The position numbers and the translations under genes were made by a program. From Chryseobacterium sp. 36-9 (GTDB lineage Bacteria; Bacteroidota; Bacteroidia; Flavobacteriales; Weeksellaceae), in assembly GCA_001898785.1 (NCBI GenBank), contig MKVE01000045.1:11379-43885 (forward strand): a stretch of DNA of 32,507 nucleotides. The letters run 5' to 3'. Below, one piece after another: positions 8,091 to 15,343 of the stretch. A model generated the notes under the pieces. That model was not told the origin of the DNA, did no database searches, and saw only the letters and a list, made by a program, of their open reading frames with translations. The stretch's first letter is position 1; every line of letters begins with the position of its first letter.

Positions 8091-9078
8091 AATACAATTT
8101 AATTTTCTCAGAATCTTCTGTTATTTCCCCAATTTCGTAAGCATCTTCCAAAAGGTCAAGGATTTTTTCAGAATGTTCGGCATCGGTTACCAATACCATT
8201 CCTACACCCATATTGAAAGTCCCGAACATCTCTTCTCTTGTGATATTGCCACGTTTTTCCAATTCCTGCATGATAGTTGGAATTTTAATTTTTGAAGCAT
8301 CAATGTTTGCACATAAACCGTTTGGAATAATTCTAGGAACGTTCTCATACAATCCGCCACCTGTAATGTGCGCAATCCCGTAAAGTGGCGCTTCTTCCAA
8401 AACTTTGTGAATGTCTTTGTAATATAATCGTGTAGGAACAAGTAATGTCTCATACAAAGGTTTCCCTTCGAATTCTTCTTCAAAATTTGGAAAGATCTTT
8501 CTTACCAAAGAAAAACCATTGGAATGAAATCCAGAACTTGGAATCGCAATGATTTTGTTACCTTTTCTAATTTTGGAACCGTCTATAATCTGGTCCTTTT
8601 CAACAATACCTACGCAAAATCCAGCCACATCGTAATCGCCCGGCTGATACATCCCCGGCATTTCAGCAGTTTCTCCGCCAATCAAAGCACAATTGTTATC
8701 CTTGCATGCATTGACCATCCCCAGAACAATTTCTGCTGCAATGTCAGAATCCAGCTTTCCGCAAGCCAGATAATCCAGAAAAAACAATGGTTTTGCGCCA
8801 TGGCAAAGGATATCATTCGCACACATTGCGAAACAGTCGATACCGATAGAATCATACTTTTTAGAATCAAGAGCGACCTTCAGTTTGGTTCCAACACCGT
8901 CTGTTCCGGAAACCAGAACCGGATTCTTGTAACCTGCGATTTCGTAAAACGCACCAAAGCTTCCAAGATTGTTAAGAACATTTTTGTTATGGGTTTCAGC
9001 AACGGCAGATTTGATTTTATCAACAGTCTTGTAACCTTCTTCTTTATCTACACCGGCTGATTTATAGGTATTGCTCAT
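8089..9078 (-). CDS. purM: Phosphoribosylformylglycinamidine cyclo-ligase
   Basis: AIR synthetase, which closes the imidazole ring of FGAM using ATP in purine synthesis. Length is 329 residues. The family's conserved stretch is present around residues 55-110: LVSGTDGVGTKLKVAL, then DCFAMCANDILCHGAKPLFFLDYLACGKL. Further marks are LIGGETAEMPGMY, GFCVGIVEKD, IPSSGFHSNGFSLVR, HITGGGLYENVPR and FNMGVGMVLV. Its leader (9079-9180) has a stem and a promoter candidate described separately. It would be the first gene of a purM-purN-purH unit. Confidence 0.97.
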   Translation of the reverse strand: MSNTYKSAGVDKEEGYKTVDKIKSAVAETHNKNVLNNLGSFGAFYEIAGYKNPVLVSGTDGVGTKLKVALDSKKYDSIGIDCFAMCANDILCHGAKPLFFLDYLACGKLDSDIAAEIVLGMVNACKDNNCALIGGETAEMPGMYQPGDYDVAGFCVGIVEKDQIIDGSKIRKGNKIIAIPSSGFHSNGFSLVRKIFPNFEEEFEGKPLYETLLVPTRLYYKDIHKVLEEAPLYGIAHITGGGLYENVPRIIPNGLCANIDASKIKIPTIMQELEKRGNITREEMFGTFNMGVGMVLVTDAEHSEKILDLLEDAYEIGEITEDSEKIKLY

Positions 9079-9104
9079 TTTACTTTCAGAATTGCGATTC
9101 TTTC

Positions 9105-9136
9105 GATTCTTTCAGGTTTTGACACCCGAAAGAATC
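9105..9136 (-). promoter_or_regulatory. Stem-loop in the purM leader
   Basis: GATTCTTTC (9105-9113) and GAAAGAATC (9128-9136) form a perfect 9-base stem about 25-60 bases before the purM start. A second copy of the GATTCTTTC unit at 9096-9104 could compete for the same partner strand. No T-run follows, so it would affect translation or mRNA stability more than termination. No known riboswitch was recognised. Confidence 0.4.
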
Positions 9137-9158
9137 TTGGAATTCATTAGATTTATTT

Positions 9159-9166
9159 CAAACTTA
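9159..9166 (-). promoter_or_regulatory. Candidate -7 element for purM
   Basis: On the minus strand this reads TAAGTTTG, a match to the Bacteroidota -7 consensus TAnnTTTG. A TTG at 9182-9184 is 15 bases upstream, slightly shorter than the usual spacing to the -33 element. It lies just past the terminator at 9187-9217, which would make purM independently transcribed. Confidence 0.35.
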
Positions 9167-9186
9167 CTTTTTCAATTTTATCAAAT

Positions 9187-9217
9187 AAAAAAGCCGACAA
9201 TCTTAGAGATAGTCGGC
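9187..9217 (-). terminator. Rho-independent terminator after the 27-codon frame
   Basis: On the minus strand, 11-base arms GCCGACTATCT/AGATTGTCGGC (one mismatch) with a 3-base loop are followed by six T residues. It lies 8 bases past the stop of the small frame at 9225-9308 and before purM, so it either ends that small transcript or attenuates purM. Confidence 0.75.
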
Positions 9218-9224
9218 CGTTATT

Positions 9225-9308
9225 TTAGTTCACAAGTCCGGAGGTGTTTGTGTAATTCTTTTTGCAAGAATTAAAATACTGTTGGAAATGAACTTGTGGG
9301 ATTTTCAT
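9225..9308 (-). CDS. Possible 27-residue small protein or leader peptide
   Basis: An ATG-started frame encoding 27 residues, beginning MKIPQVHFQQYF and ending TNTSGLVN. It is polar with a Cys-Lys-Lys near the middle (residues 15-17) and no membrane segment. Its support is positional: a strong promoter candidate (9336-9367) would start RNA about 20 bases upstream, and a good terminator follows 8 bases after the stop, giving a complete transcription unit of about 145 bases. The RNA itself can also fold: CACAAGTTC near its start pairs with GGACTTGTG near the stop, and an inner AATTCTT/AAGAATT stem lies between. It may therefore be a structured small RNA or an attenuator of purM. Not recognised as a known peptide. 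Confidence 0.4.
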   Translation of the reverse strand: MKIPQVHFQQYFNSCKKNYTNTSGLVN

Positions 9309-9335
9309 CTGATTAATTTCATTTTTCTTTGATGA

Positions 9336-9367
9336 CAAAGTTAAGCAATCTTAACATTAATATCCAA
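9336..9367 (-). promoter_or_regulatory. Promoter candidate for the small unit upstream of purM
   Basis: On the minus strand a TTG at 9365-9367 is followed after 21 bases by TAACTTTG (9336-9343), matching both the -33 TTG and the -7 TAnnTTTG elements of Bacteroidota. Transcription would start near 9330, just after the FMN reductase gene ends. Confidence 0.5.
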
Positions 9368-9371
9368 AATC

Positions 9372-9917
9372 TTATCCAAAAAAGTTTTTAACAGCAGATA
9401 ATTTCTCCTGAAACTCAGCATTCTTTTCTTCATCTATAATACCTTTTTCGGAATCAAACGTCTCTTTAAACTTAGGAAGATAGAAGCTTTGAAGGATATT
9501 AGCGCCACTGGATTTAGATCTTTGCTCGAAAGCAGCCACCACGTGTCTTCCACCGCCAGGACCTGTTGCTGTTCCCAAAAGAAATACCGGTTTTTCTCCA
9601 AAATGTTTTCTGTCTTTGATTCTGGAAACCCAGTCGAATACATTTTTAAAAGCAACTGTATAAGAGCTGTTATGCTCTGCTAAAGCGATAATCAACAAAT
9701 CGGATGAATCTATTTTCTCTGCAAATCTCAATGCCAAAGTCGGGATTCCATCGTGCTTTTCCCTGTCCACGCTAAACATTGGCATCTCATAATCGTTCAA
9801 GTCCAGAACTTCTACTTCTGCACCTGTGAATTGTTTTGCTGCGTATTCTGCTAATTGCTTATTAATGGATTCTCGGGAATTACTTCCGGCAAATGCTACT
9901 ATTTTCATTATATTCAA
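9372..9917 (-). CDS. NAD(P)H-dependent FMN reductase family protein
   Basis: A 181-residue flavodoxin-like protein of the NADPH-dependent FMN reductase family. The FMN phosphate loop is seen as AGSNSRESINKQLA (residues 10-23), followed by DLLIIALAEHNSSY and KPVFLLGTATGPGGGRHV, which contact the isoalloxazine ring. It is the last gene of the pyrimidine operon, 54 bases after the carbamoylase gene. Members reduce free flavin, quinones or other acceptors; here it could supply reduced flavin or be unrelated to the pathway. The ATG three codons downstream of the given start is an equally good choice. Confidence 0.85.
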   Translation of the reverse strand: MNIMKIVAFAGSNSRESINKQLAEYAAKQFTGAEVEVLDLNDYEMPMFSVDREKHDGIPTLALRFAEKIDSSDLLIIALAEHNSSYTVAFKNVFDWVSRIKDRKHFGEKPVFLLGTATGPGGGRHVVAAFEQRSKSSGANILQSFYLPKFKETFDSEKGIIDEEKNAEFQEKLSAVKNFFG

Positions 9918-9971
9918 AATTAAAGTCCCAAATTTAGGGACTTTAGAAATTAAAAAGATTGATGCAGGATA

Positions 9972-11216
9972 TTATTTTTCGATTTTTAAAATATCCAGAA
10001 TAGTTCCGTACAAAACTTCTGCTCCTAAAGCCAAATCTTCTGGCGAAGAATACTCCAATGGATTGTGACTAATGCCATCTTTGCAGCGGACAAAAATCAT
10101 CCCGTAATCGCAGGCATAAGAAATTGCCATTGCGTCGTGAAAAGGACCGCTCATTAGTTCCGGTGTATCTTGTAAGCCGATTTTTTCACAATTATTCCGG
10201 ATGATATCTTTAATCCAATCCGCACAATATCGCGGTTCTGATTTCCAGTCTTCTGATATTTCATAAGATAATCCATGTTTTTTGGAAATCTCATCAATTT
10301 TATCTAATAATTGTTTTTCGTAACGGTTTCTTCTTTCCAGATCGATGTCTCTCAAATCCAACGTAAATTCTACTTCTTCCGGAATAATATTTCTGGAAGC
10401 AGGAAAAACCTTGATTGTTCCGCATGTTCCAACTGTCGGATTTCCCGGAACTTGATTGGCAATTTCGTTAAGGGCAATAATGATTTCCGAAGCGCCAACC
10501 AAAGCATCTTTTCTCATTGGCATCGGAACAGAACCGGCGTGACCAGCCATTCCTTTCAGTTTTACGGTCAGCCAAATCGGACCGGAAATACCCGAAACCA
10601 CAGCAATCGGTTTTTCCTGACTATCCAAAACAGGTCCTTGCTCAATATGAAGTTCAAGATAGCAATAGATACTTCCTTCCTTATATTCCGATTCTTTGAA
10701 TTTTGTTATGTCACAGCCAAATTCTTTCAGAGCCTGTTCTCTTGTGATTCCGTTGGCGTCTGTTCTCTGTAATTCGCCTTCTTCAAGTCTTCCTAGAATT
10801 CCTCGCGAGCCAAATAAACCTTTGTTAAAGCGCCAGCCTTCTTCATCTGCAAAAGAAATGATTTCTAAAGTTCTTTCGGATTTCAATCCCTTCTCTTGCA
10901 GTGTAATAGCTGCTTCAATCGCACAAAGAACGCCGGCAACACCGTCATATCTTCCGCCATAAGGCTGAGAATCGAGATGTGAACCAACCATCAGAACCGG
11001 CAAATCAGGATTAGTTCCTTCTAACCTTCCGATGAGATTCCCAAAGTTGTCAATTCTGGTTGTCATTCCAGCAAGTTTCATCCAAGATGAAGCGAGTTCA
11101 AATGCTTTTTTTTCGTCAGGAGAATGCGCAGGTCTATTGGTTCCTGTTTCACCGATTTTTCCGATTTTGGACATTTCGGTGAAGAAGTTTTCGAGGCGTG
11201 AATGATTAATATTCAT
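9972..11216 (-). CDS. M20-family carbamoylase / allantoate amidohydrolase-like enzyme
   Basis: A 414-residue zinc-dependent amidohydrolase of the hydantoinase/carbamoylase group (AllC, HyuC, beta-ureidopropionase of yeast type). Likely metal ligands are seen as His80 in VGSHLDSQPYGG, Asp91 in RYDGVAG, Glu125/Glu126 in FADEEGWRF, His190 in LELHIEQGPVLD and His384 in GISHNPLEYS. GHAGSVPMP in the dimerisation domain and SGPFHDAM near 356-363 are also typical. It hydrolyses an N-carbamoyl amino acid, most simply N-carbamoyl-beta-alanine given the operon, but allantoate or ureidoglycolate cannot be excluded. The operon also encodes a nitrilase-type ureidopropionase, so the exact substrate is open. 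The gene starts 11 bases after the small P-loop gene. Confidence 0.85.
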   Translation of the reverse strand: MNINHSRLENFFTEMSKIGKIGETGTNRPAHSPDEKKAFELASSWMKLAGMTTRIDNFGNLIGRLEGTNPDLPVLMVGSHLDSQPYGGRYDGVAGVLCAIEAAITLQEKGLKSERTLEIISFADEEGWRFNKGLFGSRGILGRLEEGELQRTDANGITREQALKEFGCDITKFKESEYKEGSIYCYLELHIEQGPVLDSQEKPIAVVSGISGPIWLTVKLKGMAGHAGSVPMPMRKDALVGASEIIIALNEIANQVPGNPTVGTCGTIKVFPASRNIIPEEVEFTLDLRDIDLERRNRYEKQLLDKIDEISKKHGLSYEISEDWKSEPRYCADWIKDIIRNNCEKIGLQDTPELMSGPFHDAMAISYACDYGMIFVRCKDGISHNPLEYSSPEDLALGAEVLYGTILDILKIEK

Positions 11217-11227
11217 AGAAATAAATT

Positions 11228-11626
11228 CTAAATTAGTGATATTAAATTTAAAGCATCCGTCATATTTAGAGTATTATAATCAGCCTTAATCATTGTAGTT
11301 GATTTGTTGTAAATATTATTTGGGAATGTTCTTATTAGCTTTATAGGATTCTTAAATTTATTATTACAAGCACATACAAAAGTGTCTATACCTAAAGAAT
11401 TATATTTATTAATCTTCTCAATAGTAGCTTTAGAATAATCTCCCATAGAAAAAAGAGCAACTTTTCTTCCTAATGGAAAATTTAATACATCTTCAAAATC
11501 CCTCTTACCAAAAGCTGTTTTACCTGCACTGGTAACTCCTGCTATTTTTAATAATTCGTCATATAAAATATTAAAAGTATGGGTTTTTCCAACGCTATTA
11601 TCTCCAAATAGTGCAATTATATTCAT
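11228..11626 (-). CDS. Small P-loop protein of unknown function
   Basis: A 132-residue protein opening with a Walker A loop, GDNSVGKT (residues 8-15), directly after a hydrophobic first strand, then VALFSMGDYSKATIEKI where a Walker B-like strand would fall and DTFVCACNN further on. It resembles a compact nucleotide kinase or ATPase core without recognised downstream motifs. It is inserted between preA and the carbamoylase gene with gaps of 15 and 11 bases. Its base composition is clearly more A/T-rich than its neighbours, so it may be a later arrival. No role in pyrimidine breakdown is known for such a protein. Confidence 0.6.
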   Translation of the reverse strand: MNIIALFGDNSVGKTHTFNILYDELLKIAGVTSAGKTAFGKRDFEDVLNFPLGRKVALFSMGDYSKATIEKINKYNSLGIDTFVCACNNKFKNPIKLIRTFPNNIYNKSTTMIKADYNTLNMTDALNLISLI

Positions 11627-11641
11627 CTTAATAAATCCTAA

Positions 11642-12910
11642 TTAATGATCATTCAGCGGTAAACCCTGTTCCTGGAACTGAACCCAGTTGAGATAGTCCG
11701 GAGCAACACGTTTTTCTTCCATTGTAATGCAGTTGTCAACCGGGCAAACCAGCTTACAAAGGTTGCAGCCAACACATTCCGGTTCGTTGATGGTGTAAGT
11801 ATTGTAAGGCATTCCGTCACCTTTGAAAATGGCCTGATGTGATGTGTCTTCGCAGGCAATGTGACATAATCCGCAATGGATACATTTGTCCTGATTGATA
11901 TTAGCAACAATGTGAAAATTGAGGTCAAGTTTTTCCCATTCGGTCATTGTAGGAACTGATTTGCCTACGAAATCTGTGATTTTTTCAAAACCTTTTTCGT
12001 CCATCCAGTTATTGAGACCCTCGCATAAATCTTCCACAATTCTGAATCCATATTTCATCGCAGCTGTACACACCTGAACGGAAGTAGAACCCAACAACAT
12101 AAATTCTACCGCATCCTGCCAGGTTGAAACGCCTCCAATTCCTGAAATCGGAACTTGGGAAGTAACAGGATCTTTCGAAATGGTTGTCAGCATTTTAAGC
12201 GCAATCGGTTTAACTGCCGGTCCGCAATAGCCACCAAAAACAGATTGTCCGCCAACATTCGGATTCGGAACAAACGTATCCAAATCGATTCCTGTAACAG
12301 ATTGGATGGTATTGATCAAAGATAATGCATTGGTTCCGGCATTGACTGCCGCTCTTCCTGTCGGAACCACGGAATGAACATTAGGCGTCAGTTTTGTAAT
12401 GACCGGCAATGTGGCGACCTCCATTACCCATTCCACAATCATTCCTGCAATTTCCGGGTCTTGCCCGACAGCTGCACCCATTCCGCGCTCGGTCATCCCG
12501 TGAGGACAACCAAAATTGAGCTCGAAGCCGTGAGCGCCTGTCTGTTCACAGCGTTTTACCATTTCGTGCCACGCTTCTCTTGTGTTATCTGCCATTAGCG
12601 AAATAATCATCGCTCTGTCCGGAAATTCCCTTACCACTTCTTCGATTTCCCTGAGGTTGATATCCAAAGGTCTGTCAGAAATTAACTCAATATTATTAAA
12701 ACCTGCAACACGCTGTCCATTGAAATTGATTGCAGAATAACGGGAAGAAACGTTCTTTACCTGGGAACCCAATGTTTTCCAAACAACGCCGCCCCAGCCT
12801 GCTTCAAACGCACGCATTACATTTACTTTTTTATCTGTTGGCGGTGCTGAAGCCAGCCAAAAAGGATTAGGAGATTTTACACCTAAAAAGTCACAAGAAA
12901 TATCAGCCAT
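11642..12910 (-). CDS. preA: NAD-dependent dihydropyrimidine dehydrogenase, subunit PreA
   Basis: Catalytic subunit that reduces uracil and thymine to the 5,6-dihydro forms. Of its 422 residues, about 1-310 form a dihydroorotate dehydrogenase-like FMN barrel: LASAPPTDKKVNVMRAFEAG, WKTLGSQ, FELNFGCPHGMTERGMG, KLTPNV and ISGIGGVSTWQDAVEFMLLG. The C-terminus carries two 4Fe-4S motifs, Cys343/346/349/353 and Cys379/382/385/389, which take electrons from PreT. preT lies directly upstream in the operon. In the active-site loop the sequence is GAAVGQD, where mammalian DPD has a catalytic Cys (GLACGQD); many bacterial PreA proteins seem to read likewise, as far as I recall. Confidence 0.95.
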   Translation of the reverse strand: MADISCDFLGVKSPNPFWLASAPPTDKKVNVMRAFEAGWGGVVWKTLGSQVKNVSSRYSAINFNGQRVAGFNNIELISDRPLDINLREIEEVVREFPDRAMIISLMADNTREAWHEMVKRCEQTGAHGFELNFGCPHGMTERGMGAAVGQDPEIAGMIVEWVMEVATLPVITKLTPNVHSVVPTGRAAVNAGTNALSLINTIQSVTGIDLDTFVPNPNVGGQSVFGGYCGPAVKPIALKMLTTISKDPVTSQVPISGIGGVSTWQDAVEFMLLGSTSVQVCTAAMKYGFRIVEDLCEGLNNWMDEKGFEKITDFVGKSVPTMTEWEKLDLNFHIVANINQDKCIHCGLCHIACEDTSHQAIFKGDGMPYNTYTINEPECVGCNLCKLVCPVDNCITMEEKRVAPDYLNWVQFQEQGLPLNDH

Positions 12911-12943
12911 TGATTTAATTTTAAATTTTAAATTGTGAATTAA

Positions 12944-14281
12944 TTAATTCATCATGTATTCTAAAATGGAACGTGCTGCCAATTTTCCATCCTGAGCAGC
13001 GTTCACAACTTCTTTTCCGCCATTGATGCAGTCTCCGCCAGCAAAGACACCTTTCCAGTTGGTTTCATAAGCGGAATTAACGGAAACTTTCCCATAAGAA
13101 TTCTGTAATTCGTAACTGGAAATTAATCCTTCGAATGGTGTTTGCCCGGCTGCTTTGATGATCATATCGCATTCGATCTCAAAGGTTTCGCCGGTTTCCA
13201 CAGGACTTCTCCTTCCGGAAGCATCAGCATCACCTAATTTCATCCTGCTGCAAACCAAAGATTTTACATTTCCGTTATCAGCATAAACTTCTTTCGGTGC
13301 TGCAAGATATTCCATATTACAGCCGTCCAGCTTAGCGATATCCAATTCTACATCGGTGCAAGGTTTTTCGTTTTCGGTTCTTCTGTAAACAATCGTCACA
13401 TCTTTTGCACCCAATCTTTTTGCCTGAGTTGCCGCATCTATCGCTGTCATTCCCAAACCAATCACAACAACTTTATCACCAACAGGAACAGTTGAAAAAT
13501 CATTGGTTCTAAGATTATAGATATAAGAAATCGCATCTTCAACTCCTTCAGAATCTTCCCCGGAAATATCTAGTCTTCTCGCAACTCCGACACCGATACC
13601 AAGGAACACTGCATCAAAATTGTCCTGCAATTCTTTCAAATGAATATCCTTTCCTAATTCCTGGTTGTATCTGATGTCGATTCCGCCAATGGATGTGATA
13701 TATTTCACTTCGTCTTCGCAGAATTCCGGTGTCACTTTGTAGGCTGCGATTCCGTAAGTCATAAGACCACCGCCTTTTAATTCTTTCTCGAAAATGGTAA
13801 CATCAACACCTTCCTTCGCCAAATAGAAAGCACAAGCCAATCCTGCAGGACCAGCTCCTACAACCGCTACTTTTTTTCCAAGAGAAGGTCTTCTCTCGAA
13901 CAATTGCCAGTTGTTATACATTGCTTTTTCAGTAGAATATCTCTGTAGACGTGCTATCTGAATCGGTTCTTCGTGAAGAAGGTTATAAACACAAGAGCCT
14001 TCACATAATTTCTCCACAGGACAAACTTTGGAACAGCTTGCTCCCATAATATTATCCGTAAAAATGGTACGAGCCGAGCCTTTCACATTATCTGTCGCTA
14101 TCTGCTTTATAAACTTTGGAATGTTAATATGCGTCGGACACATCTTTATACAAGGTGCGTCATAGCACATTATGCAACGATTGGCTTCTATTATAGCTCC
14201 TTCGCGATTATCAAACGGTGGGTGAATGTCTGTAAAATTTTCCTGATATTGTTCAGTAGTTAAGCGTCTGTTTGCTATCAT
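12944..14281 (-). CDS. preT: NAD-dependent dihydropyrimidine dehydrogenase, subunit PreT
   Basis: The electron-input subunit that oxidises NADH with FAD and passes electrons through iron-sulfur clusters to PreA. It is a 445-residue GltD-like protein. N-terminal cysteines are Cys36/39/44/48 (CIMCYDAPCIKMCP) and Cys83/87/93/97 (CSKVCPVEKLCEGSC). The FAD-binding loop VVGAGPAGLACAFYLA starts near 140, and the NAD loop VIGLGMTAIDAA lies near 272. The end GVFAGGDCINGGKEVVNAAQDGKLAA is the standard second FAD contact. It precedes preA by 33 bases; a 162-base gap containing a repeat separates it from the nitrilase gene. Confidence 0.95.
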   Translation of the reverse strand: MIANRRLTTEQYQENFTDIHPPFDNREGAIIEANRCIMCYDAPCIKMCPTHINIPKFIKQIATDNVKGSARTIFTDNIMGASCSKVCPVEKLCEGSCVYNLLHEEPIQIARLQRYSTEKAMYNNWQLFERRPSLGKKVAVVGAGPAGLACAFYLAKEGVDVTIFEKELKGGGLMTYGIAAYKVTPEFCEDEVKYITSIGGIDIRYNQELGKDIHLKELQDNFDAVFLGIGVGVARRLDISGEDSEGVEDAISYIYNLRTNDFSTVPVGDKVVVIGLGMTAIDAATQAKRLGAKDVTIVYRRTENEKPCTDVELDIAKLDGCNMEYLAAPKEVYADNGNVKSLVCSRMKLGDADASGRRSPVETGETFEIECDMIIKAAGQTPFEGLISSYELQNSYGKVSVNSAYETNWKGVFAGGDCINGGKEVVNAAQDGKLAARSILEYMMN

Positions 14282-14364
14282 AATTTTCTTAGTTGTCAGT
14301 TGTTGTTTTTTTTAATAACTAATGTTTAATTGATTGTCAAATCGTTATTTTATCTACAAAGTGC

Positions 14365-14434
14365 AGCCCGGTTTGAACGGACTCTTCGAGAGCCTCAGAG
14401 TGACAAAGCGGGAGTGGAAGGCGGATATAGCTGC
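14365..14434. repeat. GC-richer intergenic repeat inside the pyrimidine operon
   Basis: Between preT and the nitrilase gene, a segment containing CAGCCCGGTTTGAACGG, CTCTTCGAGAG and AAAGCGGGAGTGG stands out from the AT-rich background. It resembles pieces of dispersed repeats found between genes in Chryseobacterium (recalled, not searched). The CTCTTCGAGAG unit is itself a palindrome. It leaves the operon direction unchanged but may affect mRNA processing. Confidence 0.4.
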
Positions 14435-14443
14435 CATAAAAAT

Positions 14444-15310
14444 TTATAATTGAGTTAAGTCATCGTAAGTCTCTGGTCGTCTGTCTCTGTAAAACTGCCA
14501 TTTGGAGCGCACCTGGTCTATCAGATCCAAATCGAATTCGGCAATGAGAAGCTCATCGTTGTCTTCGGATGCTGTTGCAAAGATTTCACCTAAAGGATTG
14601 ACAAAATAAGAAGTTCCGTAGAATTTCCCGAGGTTCCAGGGTTTTTCTGTCCCAACACGGTTGATGCAGCCCATAAAATAACCATTGGCTACAGCGTGAG
14701 CCGGCTGCTCCAGCTTCCAAAGGTATTGTGATTGTCCGACTGTTGTTGCAGAAGGATTGTAAACGATTTCTGCTCCGTTGACTCCCAAAGCTCTTGCGCC
14801 TTCCGGAAAATGTCTGTCGTAACAGATATAAACCCCGACTTTAGCATATCTTGTCTGGAAAACAGGATAGCCCATATTTCCGGGTTTGAAGAAGTATTTT
14901 TCCCAGAATCCACCCGTTTGCGGAATGTGATTTTTGCGGTATTTCCCGAGATATTTCCCGTCTGCATCTATGACTGCCGCTGTGTTGTAAAGAATTCCAG
15001 CACCATCTTTTTCATAAACCGGAACGATGATGACCATTTGGTATTTCCGGGCATATTCCGACATCAAATCCGTTGTAGGACCGGGAACCGTTTCTGCCGA
15101 CTCATACCATTTCGAATCCTGACCAGGGCAAAAATAAGGTGTGTTGAAAATCTCCTGAAAGCATAAAATCTGCACGCCTTTTTCACCAGCTTCGTCGATA
15201 TAAGGCAGATGTTTTTCCAACATGGCCTGTTTTATTTCTTCAATGGTTCCTTCGCCTTCTGTTTTTGCCAGAGACATCTGGATTAATCCTGATTTTATGA
15301 TTCGAGACAT
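14444..15310 (-). CDS. Beta-ureidopropionase, nitrilase superfamily
   Basis: It cleaves N-carbamoyl-beta-alanine (or the 2-methyl analogue from thymine) to the beta-amino acid, CO2 and ammonia, the third step of reductive pyrimidine breakdown. The 288-residue protein has the nitrilase triad Glu53 in LCFQEIF, Lys126 in KYRKNHIPQ and Cys163 in GVYICYDRHFPEG. The KYRKNHIP motif is shared with eukaryotic beta-ureidopropionases and N-carbamoylputrescine amidases; the operon context favours the former. The start ATG lies 33 bases after the dihydropyrimidinase stop. Confidence 0.9.
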   Translation of the reverse strand: MSRIIKSGLIQMSLAKTEGEGTIEEIKQAMLEKHLPYIDEAGEKGVQILCFQEIFNTPYFCPGQDSKWYESAETVPGPTTDLMSEYARKYQMVIIVPVYEKDGAGILYNTAAVIDADGKYLGKYRKNHIPQTGGFWEKYFFKPGNMGYPVFQTRYAKVGVYICYDRHFPEGARALGVNGAEIVYNPSATTVGQSQYLWKLEQPAHAVANGYFMGCINRVGTEKPWNLGKFYGTSYFVNPLGEIFATASEDNDELLIAEFDLDLIDQVRSKWQFYRDRRPETYDDLTQL

Positions 15311-15343
15311 AGTTTTCAGTTATAAGTTATGAATTATTAGTTT

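Noticed and set aside
9305-9322. A five-codon frame MKLIR overlapping the 27-codon frame
   Set aside because: Too short to support and only about 8 bases from the inferred RNA start; the ATGA overlap may be chance.
9187-9330. A ZTP or purine riboswitch in front of purM
   Set aside because: The position and terminator are suggestive, but I cannot find the conserved core of either class; the stems seen do not match.
14732-15166. A 144-codon plus-strand frame opposite the beta-ureidopropionase gene
   Set aside because: Antisense to a well-supported enzyme gene and rich in Cys, Arg and Phe in a manner typical of shadow frames.
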